The position numbers were made by a program, and so were the translations under genes. Of a stretch of 64,000 bases of DNA, positions 1-12,333 are shown piece after piece. Every line of letters begins with the position of its first letter. Within the stretch, counting starts at the first letter, position 1. The notes below the pieces were generated by a model. It was not told where the DNA came from. It did no database searches and saw only the letters and a program-made list of their open reading frames with translations. The stretch is from Aristolochia californica (lineage: Eukaryota > Streptophyta > Magnoliopsida > Piperales > Aristolochiaceae), in NCBI GenBank assembly GCA_029961685.1, contig JARWKL010000010.1:9879931-9943930 (forward strand), in the 5' to 3' direction.

Positions 1-1411
1 TAAACTCTAAAATTTTTATTTTTTTGTGATCTTTTATCTTTTTTCTTTACGAGAAAAATGGGAGAATGAAAAGTCAACTTTGGATCTAAAAAATAAAATT
101 TTAACATCCAAAATGGAAATGCAAAAATGCTGAGAGTGACAATTCCAAAATGTATCTGTGATTTTTAAGGATAGGCAAAAAGTGGGTTGTTGAGCTCCGG
201 TAAATATCCAACCACAAGTTAACTTGAGAATTTAATTTTTCGTACTCCTTGAAATTTTTGGATCATTAGGCCACTTACATCTTCAACAATTTTTTGGCAT
301 GCATATCCACCACACTTAAAATATATTACGATCAGTTATCAATCTCATTCTTATCAAATTTTTTGCAGTTCATTTTTTAGTGTGTTAAGTAATTTTCTTC
401 ACTCACATTTATTATAGTTTCCAAATTCTTTTGCATACATAAACTCTAAAATTTTCATTTTGTTGTGATCTTATATATTTTTACTTTACAAGAAAAACGG
501 GAGAGTGAAAACTCAACTTTGGATCTGAAAAATAAAAGTTTAACATCCAAAATGGAAATGCACAAATGCTGAGAGAGATAATTCCAAAAGGCATATGTGA
601 TTTTTAAGGTTAGGCAAAAAGTGGGTTGTTGGGCTCCGGTAAATATCAAACCACACGTTAACTTGAAAATTTAATTTTTTATTCTCCTTGAAATTTTAGG
701 ATCATTAGGCCACATGCATCTTCAACATCTTTCTGGCATGCATATCCACCACACTTAAAACATACTAGCATCAGTTACAAGTCTGTTTCCTATCAAATCT
801 ATTAGTGGTTGTACTAGTGGAACTTCCCAAACATGGATAACAAAACTTTGGAGTTCATTTTTTAGTGCGGGAAATAATTTTCTTCACTTACATTTATTAA
901 AGTTTCCAAATTCTTTTGCATACACAATCTCTAAAATTTTCATTTTGTTGTGATCTTTATATCTTTTTTTGTTTACGAGAAAAATGGAAGAGTGAAAACT
1001 CTACTTTGGATATAAAAAAAAACATTCGAACATCCAAAAAGGAAATGCACAAATGCTGAGAGAGATAATTGCAAAATGAATCTGTGATTTTTAAGGATAG
1101 GCAAAAAGTGGGTTGTTGGGCTCCGGTAAATATCCAACCACACGTTAACTTGAGAATTTAATTTTTTCTACACCTTGATATTTTTGGATCATTAGGCCAC
1201 TTGCATCCTCAACATGTTTCTGGCAAGCATATCCACCACACCTAAAACTTGTTAGGATCTGTTACAAGTCTCGTTCCTATCAAATCTATTAGGGGTTGTA
1301 CTCGTGGAACTTCCCAAACATTGATAACAAAACTTTGGAGTTCATTTTTTAGTGCGTGAAATAATATTCCTCACTCACATTTATTATAGTTTCCAAATTC
1401 TTTTGCATACA
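1..1411. repeat. X-Y-Z monomer trio, first copy
   Basis: Three distinguishable A monomers in order. X (1-439) has gcaaaaatgctgag, ttgagctccgg and ttcaacaattttttggc. Y (440-924) has aaggttaggc, tttttattctccttg and attttaggatcatt. Z (925-1,411) has ggatataaaaaaaaacattcg and gcaaaatgaatctgtg. The same variants recur in the order Y-Z-X-Y at 9,472-11,412. X here lacks about 47 bp at position 361, between tcaaat and gcagttcattt; the full-length X at 10,443 shows what is missing. Anchors: 260, 699, 1,186. Confidence 0.75.
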
Positions 1412-1891
1412 TAAACTCTAAAATTTTCATTTTGTTGTGATCTTATATCTGTTTTTCTTCATGAGAAAAATGGGAGAGTGAAAACTCAAGTTTGGATCTG
1501 GAAAAAAAATTTGAACATCCAAAATGGAATGCACAAGTGGTGAGAGAGATAATTCCAAAAAGTATCAGTGATTTTTCAAGATATGCAAAAAGTGGGATCC
1601 TCGGCTCCGGTGAATATGCAACCACACTGTAACTTGAGAATTTAATTTTTTAACTCAAAATTTTTGGATAATTAGGCCACTTGCATCGTCTACATGTTTC
1701 TGGCATGCAAATCCACCAAACTGAAAACATGTTGGGATGAGTTGCAAGTCTCTTTCCTATCAAATCTATTAGGGGTTCTACTTGTGGAACTTCCCTAAGA
1801 TGGATAACAAAACTTTAGAGTTCATTTTCTAGTGCATGAAATAATTTTCTTCACTTACATATATTATAGTTTCCAAATTATTTTGCATACA

Positions 1892-2220
1892 TAAACTCTA
1901 AAATTTTCACTTTGTTGTGATCTTATATCTTTTTTTTTTACGAGAACAATAGGAGAGTGAAAACTCAACTTTGGATCTAAAAACTAAAATTTTTGGATCA
2001 TTAGGCCACTTGCATCTTCAACATGTTTCTGGCATGCATATCCACCACACACAAAACATATTAGGATCAATTACAAGTCTCTTTCCTATAAAATCTATTA
2101 GCGGTTCTACTACTGGAACTTCCCAAACATGGATAACAAAACTTTGGAGTTCATTTTTTATTGCGTGGAATAATTTTCTTCACTCACATTTGTCAAAGTT
2201 TTTAAATTGTTATGCACTCA
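1892..2220. repeat. Internally deleted A monomer, 329 bp
   Basis: This monomer lacks about 153 bp. The sequence passes from the ggatcta...aaaatttt tract (about 1,975-1,993) straight into ggatcattaggccac at 1,995. It skips the cells that normally hold aacatccaaaatgg, gataattcc and ggataggcaaaaagtggg. The breakpoint sits in aaatttt, which occurs at both ends of the missing segment, so a homology-mediated deletion is likely. The A2 spacing either side (1,525 to 2,821) becomes exactly three monomers if the missing bases are restored. Confidence 0.85.
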
Positions 2221-2479
2221 TAAACTCTAAAATTTTTATTTTGTTGTGATCTTATATCTTTCTTTTTTACGAGAAAAATGGGAGAGTGAAAAGTTAAGTT
2301 TGGATCTGAAAAAAAAAATTTTGAACTTCCAAAATGGAAATGCACAAATGAAGAGAGAGATAATTACAAAAAATATCTGCGATTTTTAAGGATAGGCAAA
2401 AAAAGTGTTGTTGGGCTACGGTAAATATCCTACCACACGTTAACTTGAGAATTTAATTTTTTCTACTCCTTGAAATTTT
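2181..2479. repeat. Variant D block, copy 1
   Basis: Shares unusual variants with 8,461-8,761 at an offset of 6,280-6,282 bp (13 monomer positions). These are tttgtcaaag in place of the usual tttattatag, ttgaacttcc, gaaaagttaagtttgg and aatgaagagagagataattac. Related tttgtcaa variants appear again near 22,838 and 24,767. It was probably copied as a segment. Confidence 0.75.
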
Positions 2480-5400
2480 CTGATCATTAGGCAACTGGCA
2501 TCCTCAACATGTTTCTGGCATGCATATCCACCACACTTAAAACATTTTAGGATCAGTTACAAGTCCCTTTCCTATCAAATCTATTAGGGTTTGTACTAGT
2601 GGAACTTCCCAAACATGGATAACAAAACTTTGGAGTTCATTTTTTAGTGCGTGAAATAATTTTTTTCACTCACATTTATTATAGTTTCTAAATTCTTTTG
2701 CGTACATAAACTCTAAAATTTTCATTTTGTTGAGATCTTATATCTATTTTTCTTCACGAGAAAAATGGAAGAGTGAAAACTCAAGTTTGGATATGAAAAA
2801 ATAATTTGAACATTCAAAATGGAATGCACAAATGCTGAGAGAGATAATATCAAAAAGTATCTGTGATTTTTAAGGATAGGTAAAAAGTGGGTTGTTGGGC
2901 TCAGGTAAATATCCAACCCCACGTTAACTTGAAAATTTCATTTTTTCTACTCCTTGAAATTTTTGGATCATTAGGCCACTTGCATCCTCAACATGTTTCT
3001 GGCATGCATATCCACCAGACTTCAAACATGTTAGGGTCAGTTACGAGTCTCTTTCCTATCAAATCTATTAGGGATTGTTGTTTTGGAACTTCCCAAACAT
3101 GGATAAAAAAACTTTGGAGTTCATTTTTAGTGCATGAAATAAGTTTCTTCACTTACTTTTATTATAGTATCCAAATTCTTTTGCATACATAAACTCTAAA
3201 ATTTTGATTTTGTTGTGATCTTATATCTTTTTTGTTTACAAGAAAAATGGGAGAGTAAAAACTCAACTTTGGTTCAGAAAAATAAAATTTTAGCATCCAA
3301 AATGGAAATGCACAAATGCTGAGAGAGATAATTCCAAAAAGTATTTGTGATTTTTAAGGATAGGCAAAAAGTGGGTTGTTTGGCTCCGGTAAATATCCAA
3401 CCACAGGTTAACATGAGAATTTTATTTTTTCAACTCTAAATTTTTGGATCATTAGGCCACTTGCATCCTCAACATGTTTCTGGCATGTATATCCACCACA
3501 CTTAAAACATGTTAGGATCAGTTACAAGTCTCTTTCCTATCAAATCTATTAGGGGTTATACTAGTGGAACTTGCCAAACATGGATAACAAAACTTTGGAG
3601 TTCATTTTTTAGAGCGTGAAATAATTTTCTTCACTTACATTTATTATAGTTTCCAAATTCTTTTGCATACATAAATCCTAAAATTTTCATTTTGTTGTGA
3701 TCTTATATCTTTTTTGTTTACGAGAAAAATGACAGAGTGAAAACTCAACTTTGGATCAGAAAAATAAAAATTTTACATCCAAAACGGAAATGCACAAATG
3801 CTCAGAGAGATAATTCCAAAAAGTATCTGTGATTTTTAAGGATAGGCCAAAAGTGGTTTGTTGGGCTCCGGTAAATATCCAACCACACGTTAACTTGAGA
3901 TTTTAATTTTTTCTACTTGTAATATTTGGATCATTAGGCCACTTGCATCCTCAACATGTTTCTGGCATGCATATCTACAACACTTAAAACATGTTAGGAT
4001 CATTTACAAGTCTCTTTCCTATCAAATCTATTAGGGGTTGTACTAGTGGAACTTTCCAAACATGGATAACAAAAATTTGGAGTTCATTTTTTAGTGCGTG
4101 AAATAATTTTCATCACTCACATTTATTATAGTTTCCAAATTCTTTTGAGAACATAAACTCTAAAACTTTCATTTTGTTGTGATCTTATATCTATTTTTCT
4201 TTACGAGAAAAAAGAGAAAGTGAAAACTCATGTTTTGATCTGAAAAAAAAATTTGAACATCCAAAATAGAATGCACAAATTCTGAAAAAGATAATTCCAA
4301 AAAGAATCTGTGACTTTTAAGGATAGGCAAAAAGTGGGCTTCTGGGCTCCGGTAAATATCCAACCACACGTTAAATTGAGAATTTAATTTTTTCTACTAC
4401 TTGAAATTTTTGGATCATTAGGCCACTGGCATCCTCAACATGTTTCTGGCATGCATATCCACCACACTTAAAATTAATTAGGATAAGTTAGAAATCTCTT
4501 TCCAAATCAAATCCATTAGGGGTTGTACTAGTGGAACTTCCCAAACATGGATAACAAAACTTTGGAGTTCATTTTTTTAGTGCGTGAAATAATTTTCTTC
4601 ACTCACATTTATTATAGTTTCCAAATTCTTTTGCATACATAAGTTTAAAATTTTCATTTTGTTGTGATCTTATATCTTTTTTGTTTACGAGAAAAATGGG
4701 AAAGTGAAAACTCAAGTTTTGATCTGAAAATAAATTTTGAACATCCAAAATAGAATGCACAAATGCTGAAAAAGATAATTCCAAAAAGAATTTGTGAGTT
4801 TTAAGGATAGGCAAAAAGTGGGTTTCTGGGCTCCGGTAAATATCCAACCACACGTTAACTTGAGAATTTAATTTTTTCTACTCCTTGAAAATTTTGGATC
4901 ATTAGGCCACTGGCATCCTCAACATGTTTTTGGCATGCATATCCACCATACTTAAAATTAATTAGGATATGTTTGAAGTCTCTTTCCATATCAAATCCAT
5001 TAGGGGTTGTACTAGTGGAACTTCCCAAACATGGATAACAAAACTTTGGAGTTCATATTTTAGTGCGTGAAATAATTTTCTTCACTCACATTTATTATAG
5101 TTTCCAAATTCTTTTGCATACATCAACTCTAAAATTTTCATTTTGTTGTGATCTTATATCTTTTTTGTTTACGAGAAAAATGGGAGAATGGAAACTCAAC
5201 TTTCGATAAGAAAAATAAAATTTTAACATCCAAAATGGAAATGCATAAATGCTGAGAGAGATCATTCCAAAAAGTATCTGTGATTTTTAAGGATAGGCAA
5301 AAAGTTGGTTGTTGGGCCCCGGTAAATGTCCAACCACACGTTAACTTTAGAATTTAATTTTTTCTACTCGAAATTTTTGGATTATTAGGGCACTTGCATC

Positions 5401-7311
5401 CTCAACATGTTTCTGGCAAGTATATCCACCACACTTAAAACATGTTAGGATCATTTACAAGTCTCTTTTCTATCAAATCTATTAGGGGTTGTGCTAGTGG
5501 AACTTCCCAAACATGCATAACAAAACTTTGGAGTTCATTTTTTAGTGCGTGAAACAATTTTCTTCACTTGCATTTGTTATGTTTCCAAATTCGTTTGCAT
5601 ACATAAACTCTAAAATTTTCATTTTGCTGTGATCTTATATCTTTTTTGTTTACGAGAAAAATGGGATAGTGGACACTCAACTTTGGATCAGAAAAATAAA
5701 ATTTTAACATCCAAAATGGAAATGCACAAATGCTGAGAGAGATAATTCCAAAAAGTATCTGTGATTTTTAAGGATAGGAAAAAAGTGGGTTGTTGGGCTC
5801 CAGTAATTATCCAACCACACGTTAACTTGAGAATTTAATTTTTTCTACTCGTAATTTTTGGATCATTAGGCCACTTGCATCCTCAACATGTTTCTGGCAT
5901 GCATATCCACCACACTTAAAACATGATAGGATCAGTTACAAGTGTCTTTCCTATCAAATCTATTAGGGGTTGTACTTGTGGAACTTCCCAAACATGGATA
6001 AAAAAACTTTGGAATTCATTTTTTTATGCAAGAAATAATTTTCTTCACTCACATTTATTATAGTTTCCAAGTTCTTTTGAGTACATAAACTCTAAAATTT
6101 TCATTTTGTTGAGATCTTATATCTGTTTTTCTTTATGAGAAAAAAGGGAGAGTGAAAACTCCAGTCTGGATCTGAAAAAGAAAATTGAACATCCAAAATG
6201 AAATGCACAAATGCTGATAAAGATAATTCCAAAAAGAATCTGTGATTTTTAAGGATAGGTAATAAGTGGGTTGTTGGGCTCCGGTAAATATCCAACCACA
6301 AGTTAACTTCAGAATTTAATTTTTGCTACTCCATCAAAATTTTGGATCATTAGGCCACTAGCATCCTTAACATGTTTCTGGCATGCATATCCACCACACT
6401 TAAAATTTATTAGGATCAGTTACAAGTCTCTTTCCTATCAAATCTATTAGGGGTTGTACTAGTGGAACTTCTCAAACATGGATAACAAAACTTTGGAGTT
6501 CATTTTTTAGTGCGTGAAATAATTTTCTTCACTTACATTTATTATAGTTTCAAAATTCTTTTGCATACATAAACTCTAAAATTTTCATTTTGTTGTGATC
6601 TTATATCTTTTTTGTTTATGAGAAAAATGGGAGAGTGAAAACTCAACTTTTGATCAGAAAAATAAAATTTTAACATCCAAAATGCAAATGCACAAATGCT
6701 GAGAGTGATAATTCCAAAAAGTATCTGTGATTTTTAAGGATAGGCAAAAAGTGGGTTGTTGGGCTCCGGTAAATATCCAACCACATGTTAACTTGAGAAT
6801 TTAATTTTTTCTACTCGTAATTTTTTGATCATTAGGCCACTTTGCATCCTCAACATGTTTCTGGCATGCATATCCACCACACTTAAAACAATTTAGGATC
6901 ATTTACAAGTCTCTTTCCTATCAAATCTATTAGGGGTTGTACTAGTGGAACTTTCCAAACATGGATAACAAAACTTTGGAGTTCATTTTTTAGTGCGTGA
7001 AATAATTTTCTTAACTCACATTTATTATAGTTTCCAAGTTCTTTTGAGTACATAAACTCTAAAATTTTCATTTTGTTGAGATCTTATATCTGTTTTTCTT
7101 TACGAGAAAAAAGGGAGAGTGAAAACTCCAGTTTGGATCTGAAAAAAAAAATTGAACATCCAAAATGGAATGCACAAATGCTGATAAAGATAATTCCAAA
7201 AAGAATCTATGATTTTTAAGGATAGGCAAAAAGTGGGTTGTTGGGCTCCGGTAAATATCCAACCACCCGTTAACTTGAGAATTTAATTTTTTCTACTCCT
7301 TCAAAATATTG
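2480..7311. repeat. A zone with A2 monomers every 1-3 units
   Basis: Ten monomers of two kinds. A2 monomers have one A fewer in the segment read as (g/a)(g/a)aatgcac, at 2,821, 4,269, 4,752, 6,200 and 7,167. Most also carry gctgaaaaag or gctgataaag and gaatctgtga. The others (A1) have ggaaatgcac, ggatcagaaaaataaaa and gtatctgtga. Spacings between A2 markers are 1,448, 483, 1,448 and 967 bp, which is 3, 1, 3 and 2 monomers. Anchors: 2,480, 2,965, 3,446, 3,928, 4,412, 4,896, 5,379, 5,860, 6,344, 6,826, 7,311. Confidence 0.75.
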
Positions 7312-8300
7312 GATCATTAGGTCACTGGCATCCTCAACATGTTTCTGGCATGCATATTCACCACACTTAAAATTTATTAGGATAAGTTAGAAGTCTCTTT
7401 CCATATCAAATCTATTAGGGGTTGTACAAGTGGAATTTCCCAAACATGGATAACAAAACTTTGGAGTTCATTTTTTAGTGCGCGAAATAATTTTCTTCAC
7501 TCACATTTATTATAGTTTCCAAATTCTTTTGCATACATGAACTCTAAAATTTTCATTTTGTTGTGATCTTATATCTTCTTTTTTTACGAGAAAAATGGGA
7601 GAGTGGAAACTCAACTTTCTATAAGAAAAATAAAATTTTAACATCCAAAATGGAAATGCACAAATGCTGAGAGAGATAATTCCAGAAAGTATCTGTGATT
7701 TTTAAGGATAGACAAAATTTTGGTTGTTGGGCTCCGGTAAATGTCCAACCACACGTTAACTATAGAATTTAATTTTTTCTACTCGAAATTTTTGGATCAT
7801 TAGGCCACTTGCATCCTCAACAAGTTTCTTGCAAGCATATCCAACACACTTAAAACATGTTAGGATCTGTTACAAATCTCTTTGCTATCAAATCTATTAG
7901 GGGTTTTACTAGTGGAACTTCCCAAACATGCATAACAAAACTTTGGAGTTCATTTTTTAGAGCGTGAAACAATTTTCTTCACTTGCATTTGTTATGTTTC
8001 CAAATTATTTTGCATACATAAACTCTAAAATTTTCCATTTGTTGTGATCTTATATCTTTTTTTTTTACGAGAAAAATGGGAGAGTGAAAACTCAACTTTG
8101 GATCTGAAAAATAAAATTTTAACATCCAAAATGGAAATGCACAAATGCTTAGAGAGATAATTCCAAAAAGTATCTGTGATTTTTAAGGATTGGCAAAAAG
8201 TTGGTTGTTGGGCTCCGGTAAATATCCAACGACACGTTAACTTCAGAATTTACTTTTTTCTACTCGAAATTTTTGGATCATTAGGCCACTTGCATCCTCA
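7040..8300. repeat. 6.77-kb-offset duplicated block, copy 1
   Basis: About 2.6 monomers that match 13,810-15,070 at an offset of 6,770 bp (14 monomers). Shared markers in the same order are ttgagtacat before an A2 monomer, gataagttagaagtctc with ccatatcaaatc, gtggaaactcaactttc, aactttagaattt or its close variant, gtgaaacaattttcttc with gcatttgttatgtttcc, and then ggattggc with tttacttttttctactcg. The match fades after about 8,300. Anchors: 7,311, 7,794, 8,275. Confidence 0.78.
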
Positions 8301-8460
8301 ACATGTTTCTGGCATGCATATCCACCACACTCAAAACATATTAGGATCTGTTACAAGTCTCTTTCCTATCAAATCTATTAGGGGTTCTACTAGTGGAACT
8401 TCCCAAACATGGATAACAAAACTTTGGAGTTCATTTTTTAGTGCGTGAAATAATTTTCTT

Positions 8461-8761
8461 CACTAACATTTGTCAAGGTTTTAAAATTATTTTGCACACA
8501 TAAACTCTAAAATTTTTATTTTCTTGTGAGCTTATATCTTTCTTTTTTACGAGAAAAATGGGAGAGTGAAAAGTTAAGTTTGGATCTGAAAAAAAAAAAT
8601 TTGAACTTCCAAAATGGAAATGCACAAATGAAGAGAGAGATAATTACAAAAAGTATCTGTGATTTTTAAGGATAGGCAAAAAGTGGGTTGTTGGGCTCCA
8701 GTAAATATCCAACCACACGTTAACTTGAGAATTTAATTTTTCCTACTTCTTTGAAATTTTT
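8461..8761. repeat. Variant D block, copy 2
   Basis: Matches 2,181-2,479, sharing tttgtcaagg, tatctttcttttttacgag, gaaaagttaagtttgg, ttgaacttcc and aatgaagagagagataattac. The two copies have diverged by scattered substitutions, so the copying is older than the tandem pair at 12.3 kb. Confidence 0.75.
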
Positions 8762-9471
8762 GGATCATTAGGCCTCTTGCATCCTCACCATGTTTCTGGC
8801 ATGCATATCCACCACACTTAAAACATGTTAGGATCAATTACAAGTCTCTTTCCTATCAAATCTATTAGGGGTTGTACTAGTGGATCTTCCTAAACAAGGA
8901 TAACAAAACTTTGGTGTTTATTTTTTAGTGCGTGAAATAATTTTCTTCAATTGCATTCGGTATAGTTACCAAATTCTTTTTCATTCATAATTTCTGAAAT
9001 TTTCATTTTGTTGTGATCTTATATATATTTTCCTTACGAGAAAAATTGGAGATTGAGAACTCAAGTTTGGATCTGAAAAAAAAAATTGAACATCCAAAAT
9101 GGAAATGCACAAATGTTGAGAGAGATAATTCCAAAAAGTAGCTGTGATTTTTAAGCTTAGGCAAAAAGTGGGTTGTTGGGCTCCGGTAAATATCCAACCA
9201 CACGTTAACTTGAGAATTTTATTTTTTCTACTCCTTCAAAATTTTGGATCATTAGCCCACTGGCATCCTCAACGTGGTTCCGGCATGCATATCCACTAGA
9301 CTGAAAACATGATAGAATCAGTTACAAGTCTCTTTCCTATCAAATCTATTGGGGGTTGTACTTGTGGAACTTCCCAAACATGGATAACAAAACTTTGGAG
9401 TTCATTTTTTAGTGCATGAAATAATTTTCTTCACTTACATTTATTATAGTTTCCACATTCTTTTGCGTACA
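8762..9471. repeat. A monomers with no clear higher-order pattern
   Basis: One and a half ordinary A monomers (anchors 8,762 and 9,246). The second has aagctt at 9,153 within ttaagcttaggc, the one HindIII site I noticed in array A; it comes from a single change in the ggataggc core. Nothing else was found here. Confidence 0.8.
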
Positions 9472-11412
9472 TAAACTCTAAAATTTTCATTTTGTTGTGA
9501 CCTTATATCTTTTTTCTCTACAAGAAAAATGGGAGAGTAAAAACTCAACTTTAGATCTGAAAAATAAAATTTTAACATCCAAAATGGAAATGCACAAATG
9601 CTGAGAGAGATAATTCCAAAAAGCATCTGTGATTTTTAAGGTTAGGCAAAAAGTGGGTTGTTGGGCTCCGGTAAATAACACAACCACACGTTAACTTGAA
9701 AATTTAATTTTTTATTCTCCTTGAAATTTTTGGATAATTAGGCCACTTGCATCTTCAACCTCTTTCTACATTGTATATCCACCACACTTAATACATATTA
9801 GGATTAGTTACAAGTCTCTTTCCTATCTAATCTATTAGTGGTTGTACTAGTGGAACTTCCGAAACATTGATAACAAAACTTTGGTGTTCATTTGTTAGTG
9901 CGTGAAATAATTTTCTTCACTTACATTTATTATAGTTTCCAAATTCTTTTGCATACACAAACTCTAAAATTTTCATTTTGTTGTGATCTTATATCTTTTT
10001 TGTTTACGAGAAAAATGGGAGAGTGAAAACTCAACTTTGGATCTGAAAGAAAACATTTGAACATCCAAAATGGAAATGCACAAATGCTGAGAGAGATAGT
10101 TCCAAAATGTATCTGTGATTTTTAAGGATAGGCAAAAAGTGGGTTGTTGGGCTCCGGTAAATTTCCAACCACAAGTTAACTTGAGAATTTAATTTTTTCT
10201 ACTCCTTGAAATTTTTGGATCATTAGGCCACTTGCATCCTCAACATGTTTCTGGCATGCATATCCACCTGACTAAAAACATGTTAGGATCAGTTACAAGT
10301 CTCTTACCTATCTAATCTATTGGGGTTTGTACTTGTGGAACTTCGAAAACACGGATAACAAAACTTTGGAGTTAATTTTTAAGTGCGTGAAAAAATTTTA
10401 TTCACCTACATTTATTATAGTTTCGAAAATCTTTTGCATACATAAACTCTAAAATTTTCATTTTTTTGTGATCTTATATCTTTTTTCTTTACGAGAAAAA
10501 TGGGAGAGTGAAAACTCCACTTTGGATCTATAAAACAAAATTTTAACATCCAAAATGGAAATGCAAAAATGTTGAGAGAGACAATTCCAAAATGTATCTG
10601 TGATTTTTAAGGATAGGCAAAAAGAGGGTTGTTGAGCTCCGGTAAATATCCAACCACACGTTAACTTGAGAATTTACATTTTCGTACTTCTTGAAATTTT
10701 TGGATCATTAGGCCACTTACATCTTCAACAATTTTTTGGCATGCATATCCACCACACTTAAAATATATTAGGATCGGTTATCAATCTCATTCCTATCAAA
10801 TCTATTAGGGGTTGTACTAGTGGAACTTCCCAAACATGGATAACAAAACTTTGGAGTTCATTTTTTAGTGTGTGAAATAATTTTCTTCACTCACATTTAT
10901 TATTGTTTCCAAATTCTTTTGCATACATAAACTCTAAAATTTTCATTCTGTTGTGATCTTATATCCTTTTACTTTACAAGAAAAATGGGAGAGTGAAAAC
11001 TCCACTATGGATCTGAAAAATAAAAGTTTAACATCCAAAATGGAAATGCACAAATACTGAGAGAGATAATTCCAAAAAGCATCTGTGATTTTTAAGGTTA
11101 GGGAAAAAGTGGGTTGTTGGGCTCCGATAAATATCACACCACACGTTAACTTGAAAATTTAATTTTTTATTCTCCTTGAAATTTTAGGATCATTAGGCCA
11201 CATGCATCTTCAACATCTTTCTGGCATGCATATCCACCACACTTAAAACATACTAGGATCAGTTACCAGTCTCTTTCCTATCAAATCTATTAGGGGTTGT
11301 ACTAGTGGAACTTCCCAAACATGGATAACAAAACTTTGGAGTTCATCTTTTAGTGCGTAAAATAAGTTTCTTCACTTACATTTATTATACTTTCCAAATT
11401 CTTTTGCATACA
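9472..11412. repeat. Y-Z-X-Y monomer series, second copy
   Basis: Y (9,472-9,957) has aaggttaggc and tttttattctcc. Z (9,958-10,442) has ggatctgaaagaaaacattt. X (10,443-10,927) has gcaaaaatgttgag, ttgagctccgg and ttcaacaattttttggc. Y (10,928-11,412) again has aaggttaggg, tttttattctcc and attttaggatcatt. X at 10,443 is intact and aligns with 1-439 at an offset of about 10,441, rising to 10,488 past the deletion in the first copy. With 1-1,411 this implies an X-Y-Z cycle of about 1.45 kb. Anchors: 9,732, 10,217, 10,702, 11,187. Confidence 0.72.
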
Positions 11413-11667
11413 TAAACTCTAAAATTTTCATTTTGTTGTGATCTTATATCTTTTTTGTTTACGAGAAAAATGGGAGAGTGAAAACTCAACTTTGGATCAG
11501 AAAAATAAAATTTTAACATCCAAAATGGAAATGCACAAATGCTGAGAGAGATAATTCCAAAAAGTATCTGTGATTTTTAAGGATAGGCAAAAAGTGGGTT
11601 GTTGGGCTCCGGTAAATATCCAACCACACGTTAACGTGAGAATTTAATTTTTTTACTCAGAATTTCT
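11187..11667. repeat. Reference A monomer (481 bp) with internal landmarks
   Basis: A typical A copy, given to orient the reader. The anchor is at 11,187, the GCATGC/ATGCAT overlap near 11,224 and cttaaaacat near 11,242. A ggggttgtactagtgg core lies at about 11,293. The A-only 24-bp block is at about 11,371-11,394, and taaactctaaaatttt begins at 11,413. The dyad GAGT-GAAA-ACTC is at 11,476-11,487, gataattcc at 11,550, the ggataggcaaaaagtggg core at 11,581, and the A-only acgttaac near 11,628. Much of the remainder is short A- and T-tracts, which may bend the DNA (inference). No promoter, origin or protein-binding site could be identified. Confidence 0.85.
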
Positions 11668-12333
11668 GTATCATTAGGCCACTTGCATCCTCAACATGTT
11701 TCTGGCATGCATATCCGCCACACTTAAAACATGTTAGGATCATTTACAAGTCTCTTTCCTATCAAATCTATTAGGGGTTGTACTAGTGGAACTTTCCAAA
11801 CATGGATAACAAAACTTTGGAGTTCATTTTTTAGTGCGTGAAATAATTTTCTTCACTTACATTTATCATTGTTTCGAAATTCTTTTGCATACATAAAATC
11901 TAAAATTTTCATTTTGTTGTGATTTTATATCTTTTTTGTTTCCGATAAAAATGGGAGAGTGAAAACTCAATTTTGGATCTGAAAAATAAAATTTTAACAT
12001 CCAAAATAGAAATGCACAAATGCTAAGAGAGATAATTCATAAAAGTATATGTGATTTTTAAGGATAGGCAAAAAGTAGGTTGTTGGGCTCCGATAAATAT
12101 CCAACCACACGTTAACTTGAGAATTTAACTTTTTCTTCTCCTTGAAATATTTGATTCATTACGGCACTTGCATCCTCAACATGGTTTTGGCATGCCTATC
12201 CACCACACTTAAAACATGTTAGGAACAGTTACAGGTCTCTTTCCTATCAAATCTATTAAGGGTTGTACTAGTGGAACTTCCTAAACATGCATACCAAAAC
12301 TTTGGAGTTCATTTTTTAGTGCGTGAAATAATT
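11413..12333. repeat. A monomers, ordinary A1 type
   Basis: Two A1-like monomers (anchors about 11,668 and 12,153). The anchor itself is degraded in both (ctgtatcatt and ttgattcattacgg). The second has attcataaaagtatatg, a variant also seen at 21,630. No gene or other feature is present. Confidence 0.8.

Noticed and set aside
1971..2249. Plus-strand His-rich peptide (GHLHLQHVSGMHIHH) as a metal-binding protein
   Set aside because: It is the translation of the monomer anchor region and appears in any copy open in that frame; there is no sign of selection on codons.
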